A stretch of DNA of 64,000 nt from CAVXHQ01 sp963761735 (GCA_963761735.1 CAVXHQ010000007.1:310001-374000); one strand, 5' to 3'. Numbered from the stretch's first letter, positions 8,489 to 16,386 are shown. Made by a program: numbers and translations. The notes: a model not told the origin generated them from the letters alone.

Positions 8489-8872
8489 TCATTTAGTCGC
8501 TTCGTGCAAGTTGGCCTTGAGAACCGGACTGTCTGCGCACCACTGCACCTGCCCTTGCCGGACCCAGAAATGACAGCGGCAGCGGTTAGTTTGCCGAATG
8601 GACGGTTCGACCGTCGGTCGTCCTAGCCAGTCAAGACGAACCGACCAGCGCGGCCGCCGTACTGTGCTCAACGAGAGTTGAACTTTTTCTCCGCAACCTC
8701 CAGGACACTGGAAGCACGCCCATTTTTCGATGCCACCGTCCCGGACGACGACAAACGCGGCCGCCGTCAGAGTAGTGGTATCGGGATGGGTAGGCTGTAC
8801 TCGACCGACCAAGTCGGCGCAGCGGATAACCCGGCACCGGGTCAGAAAATGCCGCGCAAAGGCTCGAAACAT
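8489..8872 (-). CDS. DUF6527 family protein, third gene of the ubiquitin-like operon
   Basis: 127 residues from ATG at 8872, four bases after the preceding stop; an ATG at 8908 would overlap the E1 gene. The family pattern is clear: KWACFQCPGGCGEKVQLSL, RRPRWSVRLDWLGRPTVEPS, then CRCHFWVRQGQVQWC. The spaced cysteines and histidine (CxxCxxxC, CxCH, WC) suggest one or two zinc sites, like a small zinc ribbon. The biochemical role is unknown. Its place directly after the JAB-E1 gene suggests that it is part of the same pathway, for instance as an adaptor or E3-like element, but that is inference. Confidence 0.82.
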   Translation of the reverse strand: MFRAFARHFLTRCRVIRCADLVGRVQPTHPDTTTLTAAAFVVVRDGGIEKWACFQCPGGCGEKVQLSLSTVRRPRWSVRLDWLGRPTVEPSIRQTNRCRCHFWVRQGQVQWCADSPVLKANLHEATK

Positions 8873-8876
8873 CGGC

Positions 8877-10289
8877 TTAACCCACCCGATCCATGAACGG
8901 ATCGACATCGCCGCGACCCCAGTAATCCTGATCGACACAAAGGATGCAGCCAGAGTTTTGCTTCGCCCCCTGCAACCGATCGGTCCCGAGATCAAAACGC
9001 CGAATGCGCTGCGCCGCCCAGCCTCCATCGCCTCTATACCCGGTCAAACCCTGCAGCAGCTCGTTGACCGCCATGGTCGCGGTTTCCGTCGTGAAAGTGA
9101 CGACTGCCGGGGCAGGATTTCCAGCGCCACGGACATAGGCTTCTCGCTTCTGGCGCTCATACTCTGCCGGCGCGGCACGGCGTAGTTCTTCCTCCGCAGC
9201 CCGTTGGGGCTGAGCGATCCGGCGGCATAGGAGGCAAGGCGTTCCGGGGCGCAGAACCGTCACCCTTCCAATCATGTTCCCCAATTGTCCGTCGTTGCCA
9301 CGAGGTGTGAGTGCGAGCCCTAAATCAATGACGGGGCGCAGATAGAAATAGGCAAACCGATTGAGAAACAGCCGTCCTGCGTGATCATCGGTACACCCGA
9401 AAACAATATCGCAGGAGAGCAAGGCATCTCGCGCCTCATCGGCATCTGCCCAGTGCGGGATCGGGACCGGGCGGACACCGAGGCCGAGACCGGCCAGTTC
9501 GCGCGCGACGACATCGACTTTGCGCCGCATACCGTCGGCATCGTCGCGGCGGGCACCGTGTAGACGGTTCAGATTGCTAACCTCAACAATGTCTTCGTCG
9601 AACAGAGCGATTTGTCCGACGCCGAGCCGGGCCAACAGCATCGCAACCGCACTGCCCGTGCCACCGCAGCCCACAACGCCGATCTTCAGCCGGGCCAACA
9701 GCGGATTCAGTGCAGGTCCGAAAGTAAGGGCCTGTCGCGCGAAGGCTTCCCCAGCAAACCCGTTGAGCGTATTCAGTATTCGAAACCGAGCACCAATCGC
9801 GATCACAGCATCGCTGTCAATCGGCTGGGTGTCGTCAATCCACACACGCGCCGCATAATCACAGGTCTCGCCGTCGATCAGCAGCAGGCTTGCCAGCATG
9901 ACGTCCGCACCATTCCGGTTGCGCGCCAGCCGGTACAGTTCTCGTTCGTTCTCATCGTCTTGTTTTGAGAATCTGGGAAACCCGCCCGGATGGCTATGGG
10001 CGATACCGACGGCCAGACCTTCTGCCTTCGCCTGACGGCAGAGCGCCAGAAACGACTTCGTTGACCAGGTGACGTGTTTGTCGCTGGCCGAAATCAGATC
10101 TTCGTTCGGAACCGGGACCACGCGGAAGGACGTCAATCGTAACCGCGATTGACGGTCCCACGGGTCCATTGCGACACGACTGATGCCATAAAGCACATAG
10201 GCTGCGGCTTCATGGCCGTCGGTGCGGAACAGGAGCGCCCGAAGCTCGGCTTCGTGACGCTCCTGCAGGGTGACGTCGAGGCGGCTCAT
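8877..10289 (-). CDS. JAB/JAMM peptidase fused to E1-like ThiF adenylyltransferase
   Basis: 470 residues; the ATG at 10289 overlaps the upstream stop (ATGA). Residues 12-150 form a JAB/JAMM isopeptidase with zinc motif HSHP at 98-101, Ser108 and Asp111. Residues about 175-440 form the E1/ThiF adenylation domain, with the nucleotide loop GVVGCGGTGS at 204-213, FDEDIVEVSNLNR at 230-242 and CTDDH at 299-303. Two CxxC pairs (352/355 and 448/451) probably hold a structural zinc as in other E1 proteins. The fusion predicts one protein that can adenylate a ubiquitin-like tail and also cleave it off, as in bacterial ubiquitin-like and CBASS Cap2/Cap3 pathways. No obvious crossover-loop cysteine was identified. 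Confidence 0.9.
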   Translation of the reverse strand: MSRLDVTLQERHEAELRALLFRTDGHEAAAYVLYGISRVAMDPWDRQSRLRLTSFRVVPVPNEDLISASDKHVTWSTKSFLALCRQAKAEGLAVGIAHSHPGGFPRFSKQDDENERELYRLARNRNGADVMLASLLLIDGETCDYAARVWIDDTQPIDSDAVIAIGARFRILNTLNGFAGEAFARQALTFGPALNPLLARLKIGVVGCGGTGSAVAMLLARLGVGQIALFDEDIVEVSNLNRLHGARRDDADGMRRKVDVVARELAGLGLGVRPVPIPHWADADEARDALLSCDIVFGCTDDHAGRLFLNRFAYFYLRPVIDLGLALTPRGNDGQLGNMIGRVTVLRPGTPCLLCRRIAQPQRAAEEELRRAAPAEYERQKREAYVRGAGNPAPAVVTFTTETATMAVNELLQGLTGYRGDGGWAAQRIRRFDLGTDRLQGAKQNSGCILCVDQDYWGRGDVDPFMDRVG

Positions 10290-11203
10290 GCCGCGATCTC
10301 CAGCGCGGACTCGACACGTTTCAGCATGGTCCAGATGCCATCGGTGCCGGGACGCCAATCACTGTTGTGCCGCGACCAGCGCTGCCAGCGCTGACCATTG
10401 AAGTCGAGCGGCTGGTCAGCTTGCCGCGGGTACCGGCTCGAAGGGACCAGTGTCAGCCAGGGCTGCGCATAGAACATGTCCGGCGCAGCATCGGGATAGC
10501 CGCGCGGCAGCAGGATCAGGATATCGGCCTGCGCCACCTGATACTTGCCGTCCGGCAGGCCGTAGCCTCGCAGGATTACACCGGACTGCGCTCCGTCGCG
10601 GTATTCGACGAAAGTCAGGCCGCGTTCCTCGAGGTACCGGCGATCACGCATCGGCAGGATCGAGGTTTCCGCACCTTCGGTTGAGGTCGTGGCCCCGGTG
10701 AAGAACCGTTCCAGACCCTTCTCGTCGAGCTTGACCAGCTCGTTGTCGTCGATCGGACGATCCTCCGCACCCCGGATTTCCATCCAAACACCGTAGTCCG
10801 GTTTGTCGGCGGCCCCCGCCAGCTGCTTCAGGACCCGGCCGCTGATCACGCAGGCACCCCATTCCTTCACCTGACCATCCAGTTCGATGCGGTAGGATTC
10901 CGCACTCTTGAAAACGATGAAGCGCTCAACCCCTGCCGTGCGCAGATCGACCGTCTCATCGAGCGTCAACTCTTTCAGATCGCCATTGCGCAGCAGCTGG
11001 AATACCAGATGCTCTTCGACCGGGCGCGCAGAGACGAGGCCCAATATCTGTCGCCCGGTCGGCACCGGATCGTCGATCCGATAGCCGTCAAAGCTGAGGT
11101 CACCATCGCCTACCTGCACCCGGTACGGCCCCTGCGGGCGCGGGTTCCGTCCAGCAGCTACACAGGCCGCCACGTCTTCCAGTTCAATCGTTTCCGGCGC
11201 CAT
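10286..11203 (-). CDS. Multiubiquitin repeats fused to E2-like domain
   Basis: 305 residues. Residues about 26-98 and 102-168 are two tandem multiubiquitin (beta-grasp) units (YRVQVGDGDLSFDGYRIDDP; YRIELDGQVKEWG). Residues about 175-300 are an E2/RWD-like domain of the type paired with such repeats: ADILILLPRGYPDAAPDMFY, then WQRWSRHNSDWRPGTDGIW. The only cysteines (14 and 118) are outside the E2-like part, so the usual thioester cysteine is missing. Neither ubiquitin unit ends in an exposed Gly-Gly. It is the first gene of a coupled operon with JAB-E1 and DUF6527. Function is presumably protein tagging or a non-catalytic scaffold, possibly in phage defence. Confidence 0.85.
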   Translation of the reverse strand: MAPETIELEDVAACVAAGRNPRPQGPYRVQVGDGDLSFDGYRIDDPVPTGRQILGLVSARPVEEHLVFQLLRNGDLKELTLDETVDLRTAGVERFIVFKSAESYRIELDGQVKEWGACVISGRVLKQLAGAADKPDYGVWMEIRGAEDRPIDDNELVKLDEKGLERFFTGATTSTEGAETSILPMRDRRYLEERGLTFVEYRDGAQSGVILRGYGLPDGKYQVAQADILILLPRGYPDAAPDMFYAQPWLTLVPSSRYPRQADQPLDFNGQRWQRWSRHNSDWRPGTDGIWTMLKRVESALEIAA

Positions 11204-11270
11204 GGCCAGTCTCCTTTTCAGTGCCTGCCGATCCGTGCCGGCCTCATTTGGTGGATATAGTAGCCATCAA

Positions 11271-11336
11271 ATAGCCGGTAAAGGGCTATCAGTGGGCTAA
11301 TTTTAAGTTGACAATTGCTTCAAGTATGGCTAGATC
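11271..11336 (+). promoter_or_regulatory. Candidate promoter and operator of the RHH operon
   Basis: An inverted repeat ATAGCC-7-GGCTAT lies at 11271-11289 in the divergent intergenic region. A TTGACA box follows at 11308-11313, with a weak TAGATC at 11331-11336 (17-base spacing), before the ribosome-binding site GGAGG at 11348-11352. The palindrome could be bound by the RHH or HTH protein and control both divergent operons; this is inferred. Confidence 0.4.
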
Positions 11337-11360
11337 TCGCGTCACTTGGAGGATAAGGAC

Positions 11361-11570
11361 ATGAACAAGCGAACGATGACGCTCAACCTCACAGATGCGG
11401 AGATGAGCGTTCTTGAAGGTCTTTGCGCCAAAAAGGATCTGAGCAAGATCGGTGTGATACGACAGGCCCTACGCCTGTATCAAATGGTCGATGTCCGGCT
11501 CGAGCGCGGCGATAAGCTGTTCTTCGAGGACGACAAGACCAAGGATAAGTCGGAAGTCATGATGCTATGA
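11361..11570 (+). CDS. Small ribbon-helix-helix regulator
   Basis: 69 residues from ATG at 11361, chosen for the GGAGG box ten bases upstream; an ATG at 11346 lacks one. The sequence MTLNLTDAEMSVLEGLCAKK, followed by KIGVIRQALRLYQMV, fits an Arc/CopG ribbon-helix-helix, with a short acidic C-terminal tail. It overlaps the next gene by ATGA. RHH-GNAT pairs recall the TacA-TacT type, but the following acetyltransferase is not of the TacT subfamily. Confidence 0.65.
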   Translation: MNKRTMTLNLTDAEMSVLEGLCAKKDLSKIGVIRQALRLYQMVDVRLERGDKLFFEDDKTKDKSEVMML

Positions 11571-12205
11571 CCGCTTACCCGGTCCATTTGCTCGATGCCG
11601 CCGCTGGTACGACGGTCGAAGCCGAACTGCATGATGAGATTGCCGAGAAGCAGCTGATCGACTGGCAGTTTCAATGGCGCTCGGCTGCCCAGACCTACAT
11701 GAAACGTCTGGTGGACAACGGCATCGGCCCTGCCGACACCGCTTGGCCTCAAAGCTGGCACTGGGACTGGCGCGGCAAGATGAATGAAGTTCGTGGGCTG
11801 CTCGGCCATACCGGGTACAGCGTCGTCTGCCGCGATGTGACCCAAGGCATGATGCGGCTCGATCTCGCCTCCCGTCGTGCCCGCTTGGACCCTCAAGCCA
11901 GCCAAGATCTAGTCTATGTCGACTATCTCGAGGTCGCGCCTTGGAACTGGCGCGAACCTTATGCTGACGCACCGATCTATCGGCTAGTCGGTCCCGTGTT
12001 GATGCACGCCGCCATTACCCGCAGTGTCGAAGAAGGCTTCAAAGGCCGCGTCGGCCTGCATTCCCTGCCGCAAGCGATTCCGTTCTATGAGCGCTGCGGC
12101 TTCACTAACCTCGGCACCCGGCCCGACGAGTATAAGGGCAAGCTGCCCTATTTCGAGTCGTCCTCTGACGCTGCCGAAGCCTACCTAAAAGGAGAGCTGA
12201 CATGA
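11567..12205 (+). CDS. GNAT-like N-acetyltransferase
   Basis: 212 residues; the start overlaps the preceding stop (ATGA). The C-terminal half has GNAT features: YVDYLEVAPWNWREP (core strand), a helix with LMHAAITRSVEEGFKGRVGL, and the terminal LPQAIPFYERCGFTNLG motif common to this superfamily. The classical RxxGxG/A loop is not obvious. N-terminal residues 30-70 are Trp rich (DWQFQWRS, WPQSWHWDWRGK). Substrate unknown. The coupled gene order RHH-GNAT-HTH-ImmA/IrrE suggests a regulatory or toxin-antitoxin-like unit. Confidence 0.75.
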   Translation: MTAYPVHLLDAAAGTTVEAELHDEIAEKQLIDWQFQWRSAAQTYMKRLVDNGIGPADTAWPQSWHWDWRGKMNEVRGLLGHTGYSVVCRDVTQGMMRLDLASRRARLDPQASQDLVYVDYLEVAPWNWREPYADAPIYRLVGPVLMHAAITRSVEEGFKGRVGLHSLPQAIPFYERCGFTNLGTRPDEYKGKLPYFESSSDAAEAYLKGELT

Positions 12206-12681
12206 CTTACGGTATCTCCGCAGAATGGTCCAAGAAAATGCTCGCCCTCGACGAGCATGTTACCCCTGGAGCCGGTGCCCTTGCCGCGCGCCCACAAGTC
12301 GACCCTGATGCGGTATCTCTGCGTGCCGAAGAAACCCGACTGGTCTTCGGCCACTTTATAAATGTCGCGCGCCGACAGCGGCGTATGACAATCGAGAAGC
12401 TTGCCGGCAACGCAGATATCGAGGTCGGCGAGTTGCTGAGTATCGAACAGGACCCCCATTACGAACCCGATCTTCGTACGGTATGGGGGCTGTCGAATGC
12501 GCTCGACCTGCCACAATCCAAGCTGATGGAACTGGCCGGCCTTGCCGTCCCGAAGGACGGTCATTGGCTGGAAGAAGTCACACGGTATGCGGCAAGGTCC
12601 GCTCCGATCAAGGATGTGACACCTGATGAGCAAGCCTTTCATGACGCCGTCGTGGCAGCGCTGAAAATGAAAGCGACATAG
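12202..12681 (+). CDS. XRE-family helix-turn-helix protein
   Basis: 159 residues; its ATG overlaps the GNAT stop. A helix-turn-helix of the XRE type occupies residues about 53-112 (NVARRQRRMTIEKLAGNADI, then VGELLSIEQDPHYEP and LSNALDLPQSKLMELAGL). The N-terminal 45 residues are probably an extended arm. It sits 18 bases upstream of an ImmA/IrrE peptidase gene, the classical repressor plus repressor-cleaving protease pairing known from ImmR-ImmA and DdrO-IrrE. Confidence 0.8.
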   Translation: MTYGISAEWSKKMLALDEHVTPGAGALAARPQVDPDAVSLRAEETRLVFGHFINVARRQRRMTIEKLAGNADIEVGELLSIEQDPHYEPDLRTVWGLSNALDLPQSKLMELAGLAVPKDGHWLEEVTRYAARSAPIKDVTPDEQAFHDAVVAALKMKAT

Positions 12682-12699
12682 TAGAGCGAGACGGGTCCA

Positions 12700-13626
12700 A
12701 TGGCCAAAAATTACATTCTTCGCCGGCGGACCCAGGAGCGTATCGACGAACGCGTTGAGCGGCTGCTGAACAGACTGGGCAATCCAGAGCCGCCGCTCAA
12801 GCTGGAACATGTTCGGGATGCGCTCAATCTCGATCGGGCGTACTTCCAAAAGGACGACCCATCGCTGATGGACGATGTTATCAGCATGCTGCGCGTTGCC
12901 GGTAAGCAGGTCCTGCGGCGTCCAACGCTCTTTCTAGACGCAGTCAAGAAATTCGATTTGCGCGCTTTTTACCTGCCGGACGAGAAACGGATCCTAATGG
13001 ACAAGGATTTGCACAAGCTGAAATTTCGCTGGATCGAAGCACATGAAGTCGGCCACAGTCTCCTGCCGTGGCACGAAGGCGCTATGCTTGGCGACGATAA
13101 ACAAACCCTCCAGCCCAACTGCCATGAACAGATGGAGGCCGAGGCAAATTTTGCCGCAGCACGACTCCTCTTTCTGCGCGACCGGTTCGCCATCGAAGCG
13201 CAGGACTATGCCCCAAGCCTGGAGGCAGTAAAGGTGCTACAACCCCGCTTCGATAACACGCTAACCACAACGTTCTGGCGTTGCGTCGAAATCTGGGGCG
13301 TCTCGACGCCCGTCATCGGCCTTGTCACCGGGCATCCACATCCGTTCAAACGCGACGCAGATTTCAATCCGACTGAGCCATGCTCACACTTCGTCCAATC
13401 ACCCGCTTTTGCGAGCGGCTTCAAGGGCTGTCATGAAGTAGATGTCTTCAACATGGTTGCCGACTATTGCTCAATGGCCAGAGGTGGTCCGCTCGGGAGC
13501 GCAGACATCGTGCTTCATGATGATAATGGCGATCCCCATCTCTTCTCCTTCGAGACTGTGAAATGGGGATACGCCTTGACGCTAGGTGTTTACCAGGGCC
13601 CACATCGATCAGTCATCGCAATCTAA
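12700..13626 (+). CDS. ImmA/IrrE-family metallopeptidase
   Basis: 308 residues. The zinc-binding motif HEVGH (RWIEAHEVGHSLLPWHEG) is near residue 115, and the downstream glutamate is in EQMEAEANFAAARLL, as in ImmA/IrrE proteases. The C-terminal third is not typical and includes a cysteine-containing segment (PCSHFV, FKGCHEVDVF, DYCSMARGG) ending in a possible sensory domain. Likely function: cleave the HTH protein encoded just upstream and so relieve repression after DNA damage or phage signals. The pairing is by family knowledge. Confidence 0.85.
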   Translation: MAKNYILRRRTQERIDERVERLLNRLGNPEPPLKLEHVRDALNLDRAYFQKDDPSLMDDVISMLRVAGKQVLRRPTLFLDAVKKFDLRAFYLPDEKRILMDKDLHKLKFRWIEAHEVGHSLLPWHEGAMLGDDKQTLQPNCHEQMEAEANFAAARLLFLRDRFAIEAQDYAPSLEAVKVLQPRFDNTLTTTFWRCVEIWGVSTPVIGLVTGHPHPFKRDADFNPTEPCSHFVQSPAFASGFKGCHEVDVFNMVADYCSMARGGPLGSADIVLHDDNGDPHLFSFETVKWGYALTLGVYQGPHRSVIAI

Positions 13627-14099
13627 CGACCGCTAATTGCTCTTCGCTGTATCTACCTGTTCACAGCGGCACCCTGTGACGACCAAGATAAACGTCTGCT
13701 CTTACAAATGCTGCGTCCCCTAGCCCGATGTTGTGTCCTTCCGTTCTCTGCCCTTCCAATGGATCGCTGCGGAAACGATGCGCAAAAAAATAACCCGTGG
13801 TGAAGATGCAGAAAAATTACACTTCATTCTCAATGTCTCCGGTCGAACAGGTCCGCTTTCACGCAGGCGGAGTACACCGTTCAATGTCCGCTTTCGGCCC
13901 GCAGGGTTGTGACGTCCATTCGGGTCCTCCCTCCCGTCTGTAGTCGCGTTGGCCAATAGCGTGTTGAGCAATGGCCTGCTGGTCTGAACAGTAGACCACT
14001 TATGGCACCTGTCAATCACTTTCCACGGCGGCTCTGTCCAGACAGGCTCCCGTCTGCTATCGGCCCGGGGGCCAAGCACGACAACCACGAGGGATCGGG
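13627..14099. repeat. Gene-free stretch with a dispersed repeat copy
   Basis: 473 bases with no supported gene. At about 13850-13900 it holds one copy of a dispersed non-coding repeat: GTCCGCTTTC, an AGGCG-like block, about 15 bases, then TGTCCGCTTTCGGCCC. Related copies lie near 17079, 25950 and 28594. The last 15 bases carry the ribosome-binding site of the GntR gene. Confidence 0.5.
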
Positions 14100-14867
14100 A
14101 TGGACGACGCACAGAGGGTTCCCGCCGAGGAGACACGCGCTCTTGCGGGGGCCGAAACGCGGGTTTTGATGGGAGAAGTCTCGCGGCGGCCCGTGCGCGA
14201 GTTGATCGCGGAAAAACTGGCGGCGCTGATCTCTTCCGGCGTCCTTGCCCCCGGAGACGAGCTTCCGGGAGAGCGGGAGTTGGCCACCTCCCTTTCGGTC
14301 AGCCGCGAGACTGTGCGCGGCGCGATCGGCATCCTCGCCGCCCATGGCATTCTGCGGGTGGCCCATGGCGCTCGAACTGCGGTCGCCACTGCCGACGTCT
14401 CATCACTCTCGGTCGGGGCGCCGACGCTCGGCTTCGACGGACCGTACGATCTCGACTCGGTGCATCGCGCCCGACTGTTGATCGAGCGGGATCTCGCCGC
14501 GACCGCAGCCCTGCAAATCACGCCGCGAGATCTTGAGCGGCTGGAGGCATCGATCGCGGCGCAGCGCGCCTGCGACGGCGACCCGATCCGCTTTCTGCTC
14601 TGCGACCGCGATTTTCACGCGACACTCTATCGGGCCGGCGGCAACCCGGTGCTCTCCGACATGGCGATGGCGCTCTACAATCACCTGCTCGATCACCGGC
14701 GGCGCATCGTTGCGCAACCGGGTGCCGTGGCCGAGAGCGTGGCTGACCACACGGCAGTCCTGGACGCCTTGCGCGCGGGGGATCCGGAGGAGACAGTCAA
14801 GGCCGTCACAACCCATGCCACCCGCATCTTCGTCACCACCAGCGCTTTTCTGGCCGCCCGCACCTGA
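14100..14867 (+). CDS. GntR-family (FadR type) transcriptional regulator
   Basis: 255 residues. The winged HTH of the GntR type is at about residues 30-95 (APGDELPGERELATSLSVSR, ETVRGAIGILAAHGILRV). The C-terminal FCD ligand-binding domain includes RDFHATLYRAGGNPVL and DHTAVLDALRAGD, with the metal-liganding Asp/His pattern of the family. It is convergent with an exported hydrolase gene, separated by a terminator. Its regulated genes cannot be told from position alone. Confidence 0.85.
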   Translation: MDDAQRVPAEETRALAGAETRVLMGEVSRRPVRELIAEKLAALISSGVLAPGDELPGERELATSLSVSRETVRGAIGILAAHGILRVAHGARTAVATADVSSLSVGAPTLGFDGPYDLDSVHRARLLIERDLAATAALQITPRDLERLEASIAAQRACDGDPIRFLLCDRDFHATLYRAGGNPVLSDMAMALYNHLLDHRRRIVAQPGAVAESVADHTAVLDALRAGDPEETVKAVTTHATRIFVTTSAFLAART

Positions 14868-14875
14868 CAGAAAAA

Positions 14876-14895
14876 GGGGCACCCGAAGGTGCCCC
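14876..14895 (-). terminator. Rho-independent terminator between convergent genes
   Basis: GGGGCACC-CGAA-GGTGCCCC, a perfect eight-base stem with a tetraloop. On the minus strand it is followed by TTTTT, so it terminates the hydrolase transcript. It lies only eight bases after the GntR stop and may also slow that transcript. Confidence 0.85.
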
Positions 14896-14920
14896 CCCTT
14901 GTCCGTCCTGATCCGTCAGA

Positions 14921-16003
14921 TTACTCGGGCGCGTTCGGCAACGACGCCAAGAATGCCGCCAGTTCGTCGGCATAATAAGCCGCGTTGTACGTGGTCCCGT
15001 GGCCGGTCGTCTCTGCACTTTCCGGCACGATGACCAGCTGCGCATCCGCGATCATGGCCATGTTCTCCGCGATCATCGGCAGTTCCACCGGATTTCGCTC
15101 ATCATCTTGAGACAAGACGACAAGCACTTTCGCGGTGATGTCCCCCAATTTCGGAGTGGGGTCAAAGTTGCGCGAGGCGTTCCACATATACATCGTGTCG
15201 TTCGCGTCGCCGACCTTCTGGCTGGCCTTGCGCTCATCCACATAGGCACTGGCCATTTCGTTCGTGGCCCCCAGCTCCTGCAAACGCAGGTTGCCGCCGG
15301 ACGTGGCAAGCCCGAACCACGCGGACATGTAGCGCAACATCGGCGGCTGTTCCTCGTAGTTGCCCTCCATCCACGCCGGATCGTCGCGCACGGCGTCGAT
15401 CACCATCCGGCGCATCATCCAGTTGCGCCCGGCCATCGGCCCCGGCAACGAGGCAATCGGCACTCCGCCATCCATGAAATCGGGATATTCCGTCAGCCAG
15501 GTCCAGGTCAGCATGCCGCCCATCGAAAAGCCGATCTTGAGGTGAAGCCGATCGATGCCAAGCCCGTCTTCGAGCAGCATCTTCTGCGCATTTACCATGT
15601 CGAGCAGAGTCTGCTCGGGGAAGTCCGCGCGCATCCCGTCGGACGGTTTGGACGAGCCGCCCGATCCGATCGCATCGACGAGGATCAGGTAGTATTTCGA
15701 CGCATCCAGCGGCTGCCCCTCGCCATAGAGATTGCCCGCGAAGGCCTCTCCCAGCATCGAACTGCCGCTCGACGTGGTGCCGTGGGTGACCAGAACGGCC
15801 GGGTTGGTCGGATCGCCGATGGTCATGTAGGCCACGGTCATTTCCGGCAGCACCTCGCCGGTTTCGAATGTGAAGTTCTCGATAACATAGGTTCCCGGCA
15901 CCGGTTCGGGGTATCCTGTCCCCTGGGCCTGGGCCTGGGCCTGAGCCTGAGCCGTTGGTGCCGCGAGGCAAGCGCAGATTGCCGCCATTCGTAGGATCTT
16001 CAT
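14921..16003 (-). CDS. Exported alpha/beta hydrolase, homoserine acetyltransferase-like
   Basis: 360 residues from ATG at 16003, which has a strong GGGAGG site and begins a signal peptide (MKILRMAAICACLAAPTAQA). The mature part has an alpha/beta-hydrolase fold: nucleophile elbow GFSMGG, oxyanion region VTHGTTSSGS, a late Asp in SQDDERNPV and His in ETTGHGT. It resembles the MetX-like family but is secreted, so a periplasmic esterase or acyltransferase is more likely than methionine synthesis. The mature N-terminus is an Ala-Gln repeat from a hexanucleotide array. Monocistronic; ends at a terminator. Confidence 0.8.
   Translation of the reverse strand: MKILRMAAICACLAAPTAQAQAQAQAQGTGYPEPVPGTYVIENFTFETGEVLPEMTVAYMTIGDPTNPAVLVTHGTTSSGSSMLGEAFAGNLYGEGQPLDASKYYLILVDAIGSGGSSKPSDGMRADFPEQTLLDMVNAQKMLLEDGLGIDRLHLKIGFSMGGMLTWTWLTEYPDFMDGGVPIASLPGPMAGRNWMMRRMVIDAVRDDPAWMEGNYEEQPPMLRYMSAWFGLATSGGNLRLQELGATNEMASAYVDERKASQKVGDANDTMYMWNASRNFDPTPKLGDITAKVLVVLSQDDERNPVELPMIAENMAMIADAQLVIVPESAETTGHGTTYNAAYYADELAAFLASLPNAPE
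15922..15953. repeat. Hexanucleotide tandem repeat in the hydrolase signal region
   Basis: Five CCTGGG/CCTGAG units in a row, encoding Gln-Ala repeats just after the signal peptidase region. Copy-number change would stay in frame. Confidence 0.8.
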
Positions 16004-16301
16004 GATATCTCCTCCCTTAGACCGTTCCGACTGATATACTGGTCCGGCCACAATACCAGTTATCTGCTCAGTGTTTCCTGAGTCTGTCAACATCGGAAAG
16101 CAAATTGCGGCATATCGGTGCCAACGGCGCGAGGTCGCACTACGCCAGCATTGTGATCGCCCTCGTTGGGGGCGACTGCTCCTTTCCGTCAACAGTGCAA
16201 ACCGTTCGAACGTCCGATTAAGGCGGCCCCCAATGCCGTCGGCTCAGCTAGTTCAGGCCTTGCCGTACAATGCGGTGCGGTTCCACATCGAGCCCGGATT
16301 T

Positions 16302-16374
16302 GCTGAACAGAGATATCAAAAATATTTGACATCTCTGTTCAGCCTGCTTACCTATGTGTCAAATATTTTTGACA
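16302..16374. promoter_or_regulatory. Large palindrome plus second TTTGACA dyad
   Basis: GCTGAACAGAGATATCAAA (16302-16320), AATA, then TTTGACATCTCTGTTCAGC (16325-16343): 19-base arms with one mismatch. A second dyad, TGTCAAA-TATT-TTTGACA, follows at 16357-16374 and shares the TTTGACA core. Both lie within 85 bases of the membrane-protein start, so they are probably operators for the HTH protein encoded in the same operon. TTGACA within the arms could also serve as a -35 box. Confidence 0.65.
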
Positions 16375-16386
16375 TGGGAGGCGCGA

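Noticed and set aside
8877..10358. The longer JAB-E1 start at 10358
   Set aside because: It would overlap the multiubiquitin-E2 gene by 73 bases and adds residues unlike the family; the ATGA-coupled start at 10289 fits better.
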